Of a stretch of 64,000 nucleotides of DNA, positions 53,595 through 64,000 are shown in pieces. Numbering within the stretch: position 1 is the stretch's first letter; the number at the start of each line of letters is the position of its first letter. Below the pieces are notes generated by a model. It ran no database searches and was not told the DNA's origin. It saw nothing but the letters and a program-made list of their open reading frames with translations. The translations under genes and the position numbers were made by a program. Where the stretch lies: the NCBI GenBank assembly GCA_025146925.1, contig CP102260.1, positions 2,469,389 through 2,533,388 of the forward strand. Reading direction: 5' to 3'. Origin of the DNA: [Bacteroides] pectinophilus. Lineage in GTDB: Bacteria; Bacillota; Clostridia; Lachnospirales; Lachnospiraceae.

Positions 53595-56351
53595 ATGAAT
53601 TATGGCAGGAAAGGTGTACGCCAGAAGAAAAAGCAGCTAACGTCCACCGGAAGCAGGATAGGCGCCAAGCTTGGTGTCAATATCTGTAAGGTTCTTCTCG
53701 TATGTGCTGTCGCAGTGATTGTTGGCGGCGGATGTGTTGTTGCCGGTATGGTAAAAGGTGTCATTGACTCCGCTCCGGATATATCTACAATTGATGTGTC
53801 TCCTACAGGCTTTGCGACCAAGGTCTATGATAATGAAGGCAATGAGATTCAGTCTCTCGTCGCATCAGGTTCTAATCGTGTTGCCAAGAGCATTGATGAG
53901 ATTCCGGTATACCTGCAGCATGCTTTTGTTGTGCTTGAGGACGAACGTTTCTATGAGCACAGCGGTATTGATATACGCGGTATTGTACGTGCCGCTTCTG
54001 AAGTTATTAAGACACACTCTCTTTCACAGGGTGCCAGTACAATTACACAGCAGCTTCTGAAGAATAATGTATTTAACGCGTATAATGAGAGTACATCTGA
54101 AAAAATCAAACGTAAGATACAGGAGCAGTATCTTGCAGTAAAGCTTGAGACAACAATGAGCAAGGATAAGATTCTTGAGAATTATCTCAACACCATCAAT
54201 CTCGGTAATGGCTATCTCGGTGTCCAGGCTGCTGCGAATGGCTATTTTGATAAGGATGTTTCTGAACTGACTATATCCGAATGTGCCGTAATTGCTTCAA
54301 TTACCCAGAACCCAAGCGGATATAATCCGATTAATTATCCAGAAAAGAATCAGCGGCGACAGCGCGTATGTCTTGAGAATCTGCGTGATCAGGGATACAT
54401 CTCTGAAGCACAGTATCAGGAAGCTATTGCTGATGACGTGTACGCAAGAATTCAGGATTTACATACTGAAGAATCGGCATCAACATATTCTTATTTTGTT
54501 GATGAGCTGATTGAGCAGCTTTCACAGGATCTGCAGGAGCAGAAAGGTTATACGGAGACACAGGCTCTTAACCTTATATATAAAGGCGGTCTGTCTGTAT
54601 ATTCCACTCAGGATTCCACTATGCAGGCAATTGCCGATTCAATAATTAATGACCCGGCAAACTGGCCCGCGAATACCTACATTTCGATATCATACGCTCT
54701 TACTGTTGATGATGCGAATGGCAAGCGCCACAATTATTCCCAGTTGTCTTTGCAGAAATATTTCCAGACAACCGGAGGACGTGCTAACTTCAGTCTGACC
54801 TTCAACAGTCAGGACGAAGCTCAGAAGTACGTTGACCAGTATCGTGAAGCTATACTTGCCCAGGGCAATGCGCTTGTAGCTGAGAATCTTTCATTTACCA
54901 TACAGCCTCAGATATCATTTTCTCTGATGGACCAGTACACCGGAGAGGTCAAGGTTATAGTCGGAGGGCGTGGCGATAAGAACGGCAACAGAACACTTAA
55001 CCGTGCAACAAGAACCGCAAGACAGCCGGGTTCTTCAATTAAGCCGCTTGTAGCTTATGGTCCCGCTCTTGATGTCGGCGCCATAACGCTTGCTACAGCT
55101 ATCGATGATGCACCTTACTATTATCAGGGTGACGAGGCTAAGCTTGTAACTAACTATGAGAAGAACTATCTGGGTCTTATAACTGTCCGTGAAGCTCTTA
55201 AGCGTTCACGTAACGTACCGGCCGTCAAGGTTCTTACTATGATAACTCCACAGGTTGGATTTACCTACCTGCAGAAGCTTGGATTTACCACACTGGTATC
55301 TCCAAAGGATGCCGTTAACGGTGTACATGATGTTGTCCAGTCCCTTGCACTCGGTGGCATGACAAAGGGTGTTACGAACCTTGACATGACTGCAGCGTAT
55401 TCTGCGATAGCTAATAACGGCACTTATACAAAACCTGTTTTTTATACCCAGGTATATGATCAGAATGGTAATCTTGTAATTGATAATTCACAGACTGAGA
55501 CAAGACGTGTCTTCAAGGAGACTACGGCATGGCTGCTTACCAACGCAATGGAAGATGTAATCAAGTCAGGTACCGGTACTGCAGCTGCTATAGCTAACCA
55601 GCCTGTAGCCGGTAAGACAGGTACAACCAACGCTGACGGAGATATCTGGTTCTGCGGTTACACACCATACTACACAGCTTCAATCTGGATAGGTTTTGAT
55701 GACAATACAACAATGAAAACAAGCAATTATAAGCACCGTGAGATCTGGTCCAAGATAATGACCCAGATACATCAGGGGCTTCAGACGAAGGATTTTCCTT
55801 CCGTTGACAATATTATCCAGTTATCTGATGTCTGCTCGCAGTCAGGAAAGCTTGCCGTGGACGATCTGTGTGACGCAGATCCGCGAGGCAGTCAGGTTAT
55901 CTCTGAATACTTTGCGGAGGATAATCAGCCAAAAGATACTTGCGATACACACGTACGTGTCAATGTATGTGATTTGTCCGGAATGGCAGCAAGCTCTTTC
56001 TGTCCCGCAACATCTTCACAGATATTTATAAGAAAGCCTTCATCAAGTATTCTTAATGAAGAGGATGCTGCTGAATACCCTGTAGGAGATGCTGAATATA
56101 CAATAACAGATTCTTATCTGAGTAATCTCTGTACCATGCATAACAAGGCAGTTACAGTGATGCCCGGAGTTTCTCAGGGTACAACCGGCGTGACGTCACC
56201 TACGCAGTCTGCGGTATCAGGAAGCCGGCCCGGTGCAGCAACAGGTTCCTCCGGGAATTCAAAGAGTACTGTTGCCGCCGGAAGCACAGGCAGCGGCTCT
56301 TCCGGAAGCAATAGCAGTAATAACTCTCCGGTAAGCCGTACTAATCGTTAA
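53595..56351 (+). CDS. class A penicillin-binding protein (glycosyltransferase and transpeptidase)
   Basis: A 918-residue bifunctional peptidoglycan synthase. A membrane helix lies near residues 30-55. The GT51 glycosyltransferase domain has LEDERFYEHSGIDIRGIVRA and SQGASTITQQLLKNN. The transpeptidase domain has SXXK in RQPGSSIKPLV, the SxN motif in KRSRNVPAVKV, and KTGTTNADGDIW. The C-terminal tail is Ser/Gly/Thr-rich and disordered. It builds the cell wall outside the membrane. Its start has AAGGACAGGTG upstream. Its closest type is PBP1A of Firmicutes. Confidence 0.94.
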   Translation: MNYGRKGVRQKKKQLTSTGSRIGAKLGVNICKVLLVCAVAVIVGGGCVVAGMVKGVIDSAPDISTIDVSPTGFATKVYDNEGNEIQSLVASGSNRVAKSIDEIPVYLQHAFVVLEDERFYEHSGIDIRGIVRAASEVIKTHSLSQGASTITQQLLKNNVFNAYNESTSEKIKRKIQEQYLAVKLETTMSKDKILENYLNTINLGNGYLGVQAAANGYFDKDVSELTISECAVIASITQNPSGYNPINYPEKNQRRQRVCLENLRDQGYISEAQYQEAIADDVYARIQDLHTEESASTYSYFVDELIEQLSQDLQEQKGYTETQALNLIYKGGLSVYSTQDSTMQAIADSIINDPANWPANTYISISYALTVDDANGKRHNYSQLSLQKYFQTTGGRANFSLTFNSQDEAQKYVDQYREAILAQGNALVAENLSFTIQPQISFSLMDQYTGEVKVIVGGRGDKNGNRTLNRATRTARQPGSSIKPLVAYGPALDVGAITLATAIDDAPYYYQGDEAKLVTNYEKNYLGLITVREALKRSRNVPAVKVLTMITPQVGFTYLQKLGFTTLVSPKDAVNGVHDVVQSLALGGMTKGVTNLDMTAAYSAIANNGTYTKPVFYTQVYDQNGNLVIDNSQTETRRVFKETTAWLLTNAMEDVIKSGTGTAAAIANQPVAGKTGTTNADGDIWFCGYTPYYTASIWIGFDDNTTMKTSNYKHREIWSKIMTQIHQGLQTKDFPSVDNIIQLSDVCSQSGKLAVDDLCDADPRGSQVISEYFAEDNQPKDTCDTHVRVNVCDLSGMAASSFCPATSSQIFIRKPSSSILNEEDAAEYPVGDAEYTITDSYLSNLCTMHNKAVTVMPGVSQGTTGVTSPTQSAVSGSRPGAATGSSGNSKSTVAAGSTGSGSSGSNSSNNSPVSRTNR

Positions 56352-56367
56352 TCTGATTACTAATTTA

Positions 56368-56397
56368 AGCGGTGTTCATTCATAACGGACACCGCTT
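56368..56397 (+). terminator. terminator of the penicillin-binding protein gene
   Basis: AAGCGGTGT and ACACCGCTT form a 9-bp stem, followed by a weak ATTT tract. It lies 17 bases after the stop. Confidence 0.65.
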
Positions 56398-56430
56398 ATT
56401 TCATAAAATACTAAAAAGGAAGGTACAGAT

Positions 56431-57162
56431 ATGATACGAACGTTACTGATAATCATTTTTCTTATTATATTTTTTATAATAAGCATTCCTCTTTTTCTCA
56501 TTGAGTGGCTAATAGGAAAGTTTAATCCCCACGCTAAGGATATCAGCTCTTTAAGAATCGTGCAGACAGCTTTCAAAATAATACGTTTTATTGGCGGTAT
56601 ACACACAACCGTAATCGGATATGAGAACATTCCAAAAGACAAACCGGTACTTTTTATCGGTAACCATCGCGGATTTTTTGATACAATCATCTCATACTCC
56701 ATGATGCCCGGAATTACAGGATTCGTTGCCAAAAAGGAAATCGAAAAGGTTCCTCTTCTCCGTGTATGGATGAGATATCTTCACTGCCTTTTCCTTGACC
56801 GTGCCAATATCAAAGAGGGCCTTAAGACAATACTGAAAGGCATTGATGAAGTAAAAGCCGGTATCTCCATGGTAATATTTCCTGAAGGTACACGCAATAA
56901 AGGTGACGGCATAATGCCGTTCAAAGAAGGAAGCTTTAAGATTGCCGAAAAATCCGGCTGCCTTATTATTCCAATGGTTCAGAATAATACCTCGGCCGCA
57001 TTCGAAGATCACTTTCCATTCATCAGACGTACACACACCATTATTGAATTCGGCACACCAATAGACCTCACCACTCTTTCAAAAGAAGACCGCAAGGCAA
57101 TCGGTGCTTATACACATTCAATCATGCTCAAAATGTACGAGAAAAATCAGTCTCTTGTATAA
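56431..57162 (+). CDS. plsC: 1-acyl-sn-glycerol-3-phosphate acyltransferase
   Basis: A 243-residue membrane enzyme making phosphatidic acid from lysophosphatidic acid. The N-terminal hydrophobic helix (residues 3-25) is followed by the catalytic H-x4-D motif in IGNHRGFFDTI and the FPEGTRNKGDG motif that binds the glycerol-phosphate. Ribosome binding site AAGGAAGGTACAGAT. It is a single gene after the penicillin-binding protein, with its own leader; no distinct promoter was identified. Confidence 0.9.
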   Translation: MIRTLLIIIFLIIFFIISIPLFLIEWLIGKFNPHAKDISSLRIVQTAFKIIRFIGGIHTTVIGYENIPKDKPVLFIGNHRGFFDTIISYSMMPGITGFVAKKEIEKVPLLRVWMRYLHCLFLDRANIKEGLKTILKGIDEVKAGISMVIFPEGTRNKGDGIMPFKEGSFKIAEKSGCLIIPMVQNNTSAAFEDHFPFIRRTHTIIEFGTPIDLTTLSKEDRKAIGAYTHSIMLKMYEKNQSLV

Positions 57163-57170
57163 AATGATAC

Positions 57171-57199
57171 TTGTGTTACAGCCCGCAATGTAGTATAAC
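57171..57199 (+). promoter_or_regulatory. promoter of the small membrane protein gene
   Basis: TTGTGT (57171-57176), 17 bases, TATAAC (57194-57199), about 70 bases before the ATG at 57271. Confidence 0.55.
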
Positions 57200-57270
57200 T
57201 ATTAAGTATGGTTATTCTTGATAAATTGGATAATCACGTTCAGAATTACGTATATGGAGGAATTTACACA

Positions 57271-57792
57271 ATGGCAGTATGGAAGATTGTTTTAATTGTC
57301 GTCCTCGTTGTTCTCGCAGCACTTTTCATTGCCCTTCTTATCATCGGCAATAAGATGCGTAAAAGACAGGAAGAACAGCAGGCACAGATTGATGCAGCCA
57401 AGCAGGTTATGTCAATGCTCATAATTGACAAAAAGATAATGAAGATGTCGGAAGCAGGTCTTCCTAAGATTGTAATGGATCAGACCCCTAAGTACATGAG
57501 ACGCACTAAGCTTCCTATTGTTAAGGCTAAGATTGGTCCTAAGGTAATGACACTTATTGCTGATAATAAGGTATTCGATGAACTTCCTGTTAAAGCTGAG
57601 GTAAAGGCTGAAGTAAGCGGTATCTATATTGTTGGTCTCAAGTCAGTCCGTGGTGGCAAGGCTGCTCCTGCTCCTGCCAAGAAGAAAGGCTTTATGGCTA
57701 AGTTAAGAGCCAAAGCCCAGAAGACTCTGGATGAAGATAAGGCAAGAAGAGCTGCTGAAGAAAAATCATCTAAGAAAAATAAAAAGAAGTAA
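57271..57792 (+). CDS. hypothetical membrane-anchored protein with basic tail
   Basis: A 173-residue protein with an N-terminal transmembrane helix (WKIVLIVVLVVLAALFIALL, residues 4-23), a conserved-looking cytosolic middle part and a Lys/Ala-rich basic C-terminus (KKKGFMAKLRAKAQKTLDED). Start at 57271 with GGAGG ten bases upstream. It may be an SH3-less membrane protein common in Lachnospiraceae; I recognise no family with confidence. It ends at a long shared terminator. Confidence 0.65.
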   Translation: MAVWKIVLIVVLVVLAALFIALLIIGNKMRKRQEEQQAQIDAAKQVMSMLIIDKKIMKMSEAGLPKIVMDQTPKYMRRTKLPIVKAKIGPKVMTLIADNKVFDELPVKAEVKAEVSGIYIVGLKSVRGGKAAPAPAKKKGFMAKLRAKAQKTLDEDKARRAAEEKSSKKNKKK

Positions 57793-57823
57793 TATGGTTA
57801 CAGATAATATTTGACACATATCG

Positions 57824-57887
57824 AAAATACCGGCATACAATTCGTAATAAAGAATTATTCGTACTACGAATTGTATGCCGGTATTTT
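57824..57887. terminator. bidirectional terminator with 23-bp perfect stem
   Basis: The arms at 57824-57846 and 57865-57887 are exact reverse complements (they begin AAAATACCGGCATACAATTC), across an 18-base loop. A runs and T runs at both ends make it work for both convergent genes. Confidence 0.9.
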
Positions 57888-57892
57888 GTATT

Positions 57893-58516
57893 TTACAGAG
57901 ATGGATTGAGAAAAGCAAAAGGCTTTTCCGGGTCAGAATTGACAAACTGCATAAGCATGTATGCACATCGTATCGAAAGCTCTTCTTCCTGCAATATTCT
58001 GAGTGCCTCCCTCTTATCTGCAAGCACCGGTTCTATTGCTTCAGACTCTTCAAGCTTCTTATCTGAAATCTCTCCTGACGCATATCCAAACACCAAAGCG
58101 TTGCTTTCATCACAAAGGCCCTGTGCTTGAAAGAAAGCTCTTCTAAAAGCTTCCAGACCTCCCTCATATTCCCTGAATGTAAGACCTGTCTCTTCCTTAA
58201 GCTCTCTTGAGGCAGTCATTGCTATCGTCTCCCCAGGCTCTATAAGGCCCGCCGGCAGTTCATATATGTATCTGTCCAGCGGATACCTGTATTGCTTTAT
58301 AAGCACAATTCTGTCGCTTGGACACTCTGTTACAGCATATATAACAGCACCATCGGGCGATGTTGCACTTGTCTGACAGGCCAGTTCCCCGTCATTCTTT
58401 CTGGTTGCAAAATAATATCCAAATGTCTTTCCATTCCTGTCAACTGCATCCATCTTATACATATTGAGAAATGGATTATCCGTCTGCTTTGTTATTGCAG
58501 TATATGCAGGTCTCAT
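57893..58516 (-). CDS. NUDIX hydrolase (ADP-ribose pyrophosphatase type)
   Basis: A 207-residue enzyme. The Nudix box is GLIEPGETIAMTASRELKEE plus TGL, with the metal-binding Glu residues in place, preceded by IYELPAG as in ADP-ribose pyrophosphatases. It probably cleaves ADP-ribose or a related nucleoside diphosphate. The arrangement is convergent with the gene at 57271, sharing the long terminator. Confidence 0.88.
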   Translation of the reverse strand: MRPAYTAITKQTDNPFLNMYKMDAVDRNGKTFGYYFATRKNDGELACQTSATSPDGAVIYAVTECPSDRIVLIKQYRYPLDRYIYELPAGLIEPGETIAMTASRELKEETGLTFREYEGGLEAFRRAFFQAQGLCDESNALVFGYASGEISDKKLEESEAIEPVLADKREALRILQEEELSIRCAYMLMQFVNSDPEKPFAFLNPSL

Positions 58517-58542
58517 ATAAATCCTCTTATAATGCTTGCATT

Positions 58543-59163
58543 CTAGTAGTACATTGTGTTAAATGCCGATGCCGCACTTAATCCGAAAGCAATATAAAAC
58601 ACCATAATTAACGCTATCATCACTACAGCAATTATAAGAGATGCAAGGCAGTAATTCTTGCGGCTCTTATTACCTGATCCAAATGCCCATACAAGCAGCA
58701 TTATAAAGTTAACAACCGGAATCATGAGGACTATCATCGTTGCTATCCAGCCACCCACTGATAATGGCTGGTCATTAGTATCCTGCCATGCTGTATTCGC
58801 AGTGCCATACTGAGGCTGATACATCTGCTGCATCGGCGGCACCTGCTGTTGAGGCCGGTACTGCTGCATCGGCGGCACCTGCTGCTGAGGCTGGTACTGC
58901 TGCATCGGCGGCACCTGCTGCGCCTGTCCCAGATTCATCCTGTTATATGCAAATGGATCATTAGCTATGTTCTGAGCCGCCTCATCCGTTGTCACAGTAT
59001 CGTCAGAACTGTTCTCAGCCTGATTATCATTGACTGAAGTGTCCTGAACTGTGTCCTGTTCTATGGCTGCGCCCTGCTCATCCCCCTGATTGCGTGTTCC
59101 ACAGTACGGACAGAATAATGCATCGTCTTTAATCTCCTGTCCGCAGGTTATACATTTTTTCAT
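58543..59163 (-). CDS. zinc-ribbon membrane protein with Gln/Pro repeats
   Basis: A 206-residue protein: N-terminal zinc ribbon (MKKCITCGQEIKDDALFCPY, then CG), an acidic/polar linker, a Gln/Pro/Met repeat region (about residues 85-125, three copies of a 12-residue unit with core QQQVPPMQQY), and two C-terminal transmembrane helices (about 140-200). At DNA level the repeat is a 36-bp unit at roughly 58815-58925. Start behind GGAGGGAAGGTTT. Its type is common in Firmicutes; no function is known. The repeat number could vary between strains. Confidence 0.75.
   Translation of the reverse strand: MKKCITCGQEIKDDALFCPYCGTRNQGDEQGAAIEQDTVQDTSVNDNQAENSSDDTVTTDEAAQNIANDPFAYNRMNLGQAQQVPPMQQYQPQQQVPPMQQYRPQQQVPPMQQMYQPQYGTANTAWQDTNDQPLSVGGWIATMIVLMIPVVNFIMLLVWAFGSGNKSRKNYCLASLIIAVVMIALIMVFYIAFGLSAASAFNTMYY
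58815..58925. repeat. 36-bp tandem repeat in the zinc-ribbon membrane protein gene
   Basis: About three copies of a unit containing TACTGCTGCATCGGCGGCAC, with small differences. In frame, so copy number change would add or remove 12 residues. Confidence 0.85.
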
Positions 59164-59218
59164 AAACCTTCCCTCCATATCCTATTGTCTGTATGTATGT
59201 TCATATACATTCTAATTA

Positions 59219-59247
59219 ATTATATAAGATAGCACCAGATTTTTCAA
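59219..59247 (-). promoter_or_regulatory. promoter of the zinc-ribbon membrane protein gene
   Basis: TTGAAA (59247-59242), 17 bases, TATAAT (59224-59219) on the minus strand. Confidence 0.8.
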
Positions 59248-59282
59248 TAAACATATCTGCCTATTATTCTTTATCTGTATGT

Positions 59283-59324
59283 AAAAAAACTGCCATTGCG
59301 GAACTGTTATTCCGAAATGGCAGC
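59283..59324 (-). terminator. terminator of the rpoBC operon
   Basis: On the minus strand CTGCCATTTCGGAA, a 6-base loop, TTCCGCAATGGCAG, then seven T, eight bases after the rpoC stop. Confidence 0.95.
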
Positions 59325-59331
59325 TTTGTAA

Positions 59332-62300
59332 TTATTCTTCTGTACTATTATCAGCTGCAACTGTTGCTGCATCTGCTTCTGTATCCTCTGTATCCTCTGA
59401 AAGATTGAGTTCATAATCACCGTCATAATTCTCAATCTCATTGTATACACGACCTGTATCAATCTTAACATTGCGGTAACGGCGAAGTCCTGTACCGGCA
59501 GGAATAAGCTTACCGATGATGACATTCTCCTTAAGACCGATAAGTGGATCGACCTTACCATTAATTGCTGCTTCAGTAAGAACCTTAGTTGTTTCCTGGA
59601 ATGAAGCTGCTGAAAGGAATGAGTTAGTCGCAAGAGATGCCTTAGTAATACCAAGCATAATAGGTGTTCCTACTGCCTGCTCCTTGCCCTCTTCTTCAAG
59701 TCTCTCATTAGTCTCATTAAAGTCAAGAACATCAACTGTTGTTCCAGGAAGGTATTCTGAATCACCTGCTGATTCAATTCTTATCTTCTTGAGCATCTGA
59801 CGTACAATAAGCTCGATATGCTTATCGTTAATCTCAACACCCTGAAGTCGGTAAACTTTCTGTACCTCACGGATCATGTAATCCTGAACTGCACGTACAC
59901 CCTTAATCTTAAGAAGATCATGTGGGTTAACGCTACCTTCTGTAAGCTCATCACCGGCTTCAAGAACAGCACCGTCAAGAATCTTGATTCTTGAACCGTA
60001 AGGGATAAGATATGTCTTTGACTGTCCGCTCTCATTATCTGTAATGATAATCTCACGTTTCTTCTTTGTATCCTTAATTGTGGCAACACCACCGAACTCA
60101 GCAATAATTGCAAGTCCCTTTGGCTTTCTTGCCTCAAAAAGTTCTTCTACTCTAGGAAGACCCTGTGTAATATCATCACCTGCAACACCACCGGTATGGA
60201 AAGTACGCATAGTAAGCTGTGTACCAGGCTCACCGATTGACTGTGCAGCGATAATACCAACTGCCTCACCTACCTGTACAGCCTGGCCTGTTGCCATGTT
60301 GGCACCATAACACTTGGCACATACACCGATATGTGAACGGCATGTAAGGATTGTTCTGATCTTAATCTTCTGAATACCTGTCTTCAAGATAGCTTCAGCT
60401 CTCTTAGGTGTAACCATATGGTTAGCAGCAACAATTACTTCACCTGTTGCAGGATCCTTAACATCCTCAGCAAGATATCTTCCTGTGATACGATCCTTAA
60501 GAGACTCAATCATCTCCTTGCCTTCCGTGAACTCTGTTACATACATGCCAGGAATCTCCTTGCGGTTCTCAGCACAGTCTGTCTCACGGATAATCTGTTC
60601 CTGGGAAACGTCAACAAGACGTCTTGTAAGGTAACCTGAATCGGCTGTACGAAGAGCCGTATCAGAAAGTCCCTTTCTGGCACCATGGGCTGAGATGAAG
60701 TATTCCAGTACATCAAGTCCTTCACGGAAGTTCGACTTGATAGGAAGTTCGATTGTACGACCTGATGTATCAGCCATAAGTCCTCGCATACCTGCAAGCT
60801 GCTTAATCTGCTGATTAGAACCACGGGCACCTGAATCAGCCATCATGAAGATGTTGTTATATTTATCGAGACCTGAAAGAAGGGCATCTGTAAGAGTTGC
60901 ATCAGTCTCCTTCCAAACCTCTATTACTTCCTTATATCTCTCTTCTTCTGTAATGAAACCACGACGATAGTTCTTGGCAATCTTCTCGATTGTGCTCTCA
61001 GCATCAGCAATAAGCTGCTTCTTCTGCTCAGGCACTGTCATGTCAGAAATAGAAACTGTCATGGCAGCTCTTGTTGAATACTTATAACCGATAGCCTTGA
61101 TATCATCAAGAACTTCTGCTGTACGTGTAGAACCATGTGTATTGATAACCTTCTCAAGGATAGCCTTAAGCTTCTTCTTACCTACATGGAAATCTACCTC
61201 AAGTGCGAGGAAATTCTCAGGCTTGCTTCTGTCAACAAAACCAAGATCCTGTGGAAGAATCTCGTTGAAGAGGAATCTTCCGAGTGTTGACTTAATCACA
61301 CCTTCAACTATCTCGCCCTCAGCATTCTCTTTCTGAACCTTAACATTGATAATTGAATGAAGTGTTATAACTCCGTTCTCATATGCAAGGATTGCTTCAT
61401 TAACGCTCTTAAAATACTTACCTTCACCCTTAACTCCCGGTCTTTCCTGTGTAAGGTAATAGATACCAAGTACCATATCCTGTGAAGGAACGGCAACAGG
61501 ACCACCATCTGAAGGTTTCAGAAGGTTGTTAGGTGACAGAAGAAGGAAACGGCACTCTGCCTGTGCTTCTACTGAAAGTGGAAGATGGACAGCCATCTGG
61601 TCACCATCGAAATCGGCATTGAATGCTGTACATACAAGCGGATGCAGCTTGATAGCCTTACCTTCTACAAGGATTGGCTCAAAAGCCTGAATACCAAGTC
61701 TGTGAAGTGTAGGAGCACGATTAAGCATAACCGGATGCTCTTTAATAACATCCTCAAGTACATCCCATACTTCAGTCTCAAGTCTCTCAACCATCTTCTT
61801 GGCGCTCTTAACATTATGTGCCTTACCGCTTGTTACAAGCTCCTTCATAACGAAAGGCTTGAAAAGCTCAATTGCCATCTCCTTAGGGAGACCGCACTGA
61901 TATATCTTAAGTTCAGGACCTACAACGATAACTGAACGTCCTGAATAGTCAACTCTCTTACCAAGGAGGTTCTGACGGAAACGTCCCTGCTTACCCTTTA
62001 ACATATCTGAAAGTGACTTCAGAGCTCTGTTACCCGGACCTGTTACAGGACGTCCTCTTCTGCCATTATCAATAAGCGCATCAACTGCTTCCTGAAGCAT
62101 TCTCTTCTCATTACGGACAATGATATCAGGAGCTCCGAGTTCCTTAAGTCTTGCAAGACGATTGTTACGGTTAATGATTCTTCTGTAAAGATCGTTAAGA
62201 TCTGATGTAGCAAAACGTCCACCATCGAGCTGGACCATAGGTCTTAAATCCGGTGGAATTACAGGAATTGCAGTAAGTATCATCCACTCAGGCTTATTAC

Positions 62301-62985
62301 CTGACTCCCTGAATGCCTCTACAACCTCAAGTCTCTTAACTATTCTTACTCTCTTCTGTCCTGAAGCATCTGCAAGTTCTGACTTAAGCTGTGCTGAATC
62401 CTTCTCAAGATCAATCTTCTGAAGAAGTTCCATAATAGCTTCCGCACCCATGCCTACTCTGAAAGCATTGCTTCCGTACTGGTCGCATGCTTCTCTGTAT
62501 TCTGCCTCTGAAAGAATCTGCTTATCGGCAAGATTAGTCTCACCTCTGTCAAGCACAATATACGAAGCGAAGTACAGAACCTTCTCAAGTACACGTGGAG
62601 AAAGATCAAGAATCAGACCCATACGGCTTGGGATTCCCTTAAAATACCAGATATGTGAAACAGGAGCTGCAAGTGCGATGTGTCCCATACGCTCACGACG
62701 TACGCTGGCCTTAGTGACCTCAACGCCACATCTGTCACAGATAACGCCTTTATATCTGATCTTCTTATATTTTCCACAATGACATTCCCAATCTTTGCTC
62801 GGTCCAAAGATTCTCTCACAGAACAATCCATCCTTCTCAGGCTTAAGTGTTCTGTAATTGATGGTCTCCGGCTTAGTTACCTCGCCGTGAGACCACTCCA
62901 TAATCTTCTCTGGAGAAGCAAGACCAATCTTGATAGAATCAAATGTCATTGGCTGATATGTTTCATTTGTTGTTTCTTGTGACAT
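59332..62985 (-). CDS. rpoC: RNA polymerase beta' subunit
   Basis: A 1217-residue subunit forming the catalytic clamp. The zinc site is in [20 protein letters not shown], the catalytic Mg-binding motif in [17 protein letters not shown], and the bridge/trigger region around [12 protein letters not shown] and [21 protein letters not shown] start at 62985 ([20 protein letters not shown]), with AGGGAG upstream; upstream in-frame codons lie in the rpoB gene and lack such a site. It follows rpoB by 16 bases. Confidence 0.98.
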   Translation of the reverse strand: MSQETTNETYQPMTFDSIKIGLASPEKIMEWSHGEVTKPETINYRTLKPEKDGLFCERIFGPSKDWECHCGKYKKIRYKGVICDRCGVEVTKASVRRERMGHIALAAPVSHIWYFKGIPSRMGLILDLSPRVLEKVLYFASYIVLDRGETNLADKQILSEAEYREACDQYGSNAFRVGMGAEAIMELLQKIDLEKDSAQLKSELADASGQKRVRIVKRLEVVEAFRESGNKPEWMILTAIPVIPPDLRPMVQLDGGRFATSDLNDLYRRIINRNNRLARLKELGAPDIIVRNEKRMLQEAVDALIDNGRRGRPVTGPGNRALKSLSDMLKGKQGRFRQNLLGKRVDYSGRSVIVVGPELKIYQCGLPKEMAIELFKPFVMKELVTSGKAHNVKSAKKMVERLETEVWDVLEDVIKEHPVMLNRAPTLHRLGIQAFEPILVEGKAIKLHPLVCTAFNADFDGDQMAVHLPLSVEAQAECRFLLLSPNNLLKPSDGGPVAVPSQDMVLGIYYLTQERPGVKGEGKYFKSVNEAILAYENGVITLHSIINVKVQKENAEGEIVEGVIKSTLGRFLFNEILPQDLGFVDRSKPENFLALEVDFHVGKKKLKAILEKVINTHGSTRTAEVLDDIKAIGYKYSTRAAMTVSISDMTVPEQKKQLIADAESTIEKIAKNYRRGFITEEERYKEVIEVWKETDATLTDALLSGLDKYNNIFMMADSGARGSNQQIKQLAGMRGLMADTSGRTIELPIKSNFREGLDVLEYFISAHGARKGLSDTALRTADSGYLTRRLVDVSQEQIIRETDCAENRKEIPGMYVTEFTEGKEMIESLKDRITGRYLAEDVKDPATGEVIVAANHMVTPKRAEAILKTGIQKIKIRTILTCRSHIGVCAKCYGANMATGQAVQVGEAVGIIAAQSIGEPGTQLTMRTFHTGGVAGDDITQGLPRVEELFEARKPKGLAIIAEFGGVATIKDTKKKREIIITDNESGQSKTYLIPYGSRIKILDGAVLEAGDELTEGSVNPHDLLKIKGVRAVQDYMIREVQKVYRLQGVEINDKHIELIVRQMLKKIRIESAGDSEYLPGTTVDVLDFNETNERLEEEGKEQAVGTPIMLGITKASLATNSFLSAASFQETTKVLTEAAINGKVDPLIGLKENVIIGKLIPAGTGLRRYRNVKIDTGRVYNEIENYDGDYELNLSEDTEDTEADAATVAADNSTEE

Positions 62986-63001
62986 TTCCCGCACTCCCTT
63001 C

Positions 63002-64000
<999 letters not shown>

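Noticed and set aside
58815-58925. Regular repeats that could suggest a CRISPR array
   Set aside because: The unit is a continuous in-frame coding repeat without spacers, encoding QQQVPPMQQY-type units.

Overview
The window looks like a chromosomal segment of a gut Lachnospiraceae bacterium (Clostridia, low to moderate GC). The pectin-degrading genes on the right suggest a Lachnospira eligens-like species, but this is inferred from gene content and no marker was compared. Most genes lie on the minus strand.

Positions 1-5100 hold a tandem cluster of signal-less, Asn/Tyr/Ser-rich proteins of unknown function (DUF6033-like and others). Recombination has shuffled them: there is a 332-bp duplication, a 396-bp duplication, a chimeric gene, a truncated paralog and the tail of a GHKL (AgrC-type) sensor kinase. 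Positions 5200-11100 hold an integrative mobilizable element: two coiled-coil genes overlapping a MobA/MobL relaxase in another frame, an RSF1010-like oriT, a DUF3847 gene, an excisionase, a cI-like repressor with clear operators, and a tyrosine integrase. A small RNA candidate lies beside the excisionase gene.

Positions 11186-24961 are a defence and repair island: a Y-family polymerase, an Mrr-type nuclease, and a complete type I restriction-modification system (hsdR, hsdM, hsdS). The hsdS locus is a shufflon. Four copies of a 15-bp repeat, a tyrosine recombinase and silent specificity cassettes on both strands could produce several DNA specificities. An uncharacterised membrane-anchored protein sits between hsdR and the cassettes. 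Positions 25026-37943 are a decayed Tn1549/CD1108-type conjugative element (hydrolase, sortase B, relaxase, MobC, toprim, SNF2 helicase, TnpV). At least three internal junctions put unrelated coding parts out of frame and have removed the coupling protein and most of the secretion machinery, so it should not transfer on its own.

From about 38100 to the end the sequence is ordinary chromosome. lysS (with an added tRNA-binding domain) and greA are followed by a pectin/rhamnogalacturonan locus: an ABC sugar importer (binding protein and two permeases), a rhamnogalacturonan acetylesterase, an ankyrin-GH43 fusion, a GH105 unsaturated uronyl hydrolase, a GH28 polygalacturonase and an ABC exporter-type protein. 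The likely scheme is that oligosaccharides are imported, deacetylated and cut inside the cell. Housekeeping genes follow: a YigZ-family protein, a class A penicillin-binding protein, PlsC, a small membrane protein, a NUDIX hydrolase, a zinc-ribbon membrane protein, rpoC and the 3' part of rpoB. No rRNA, tRNA or CRISPR array was seen.
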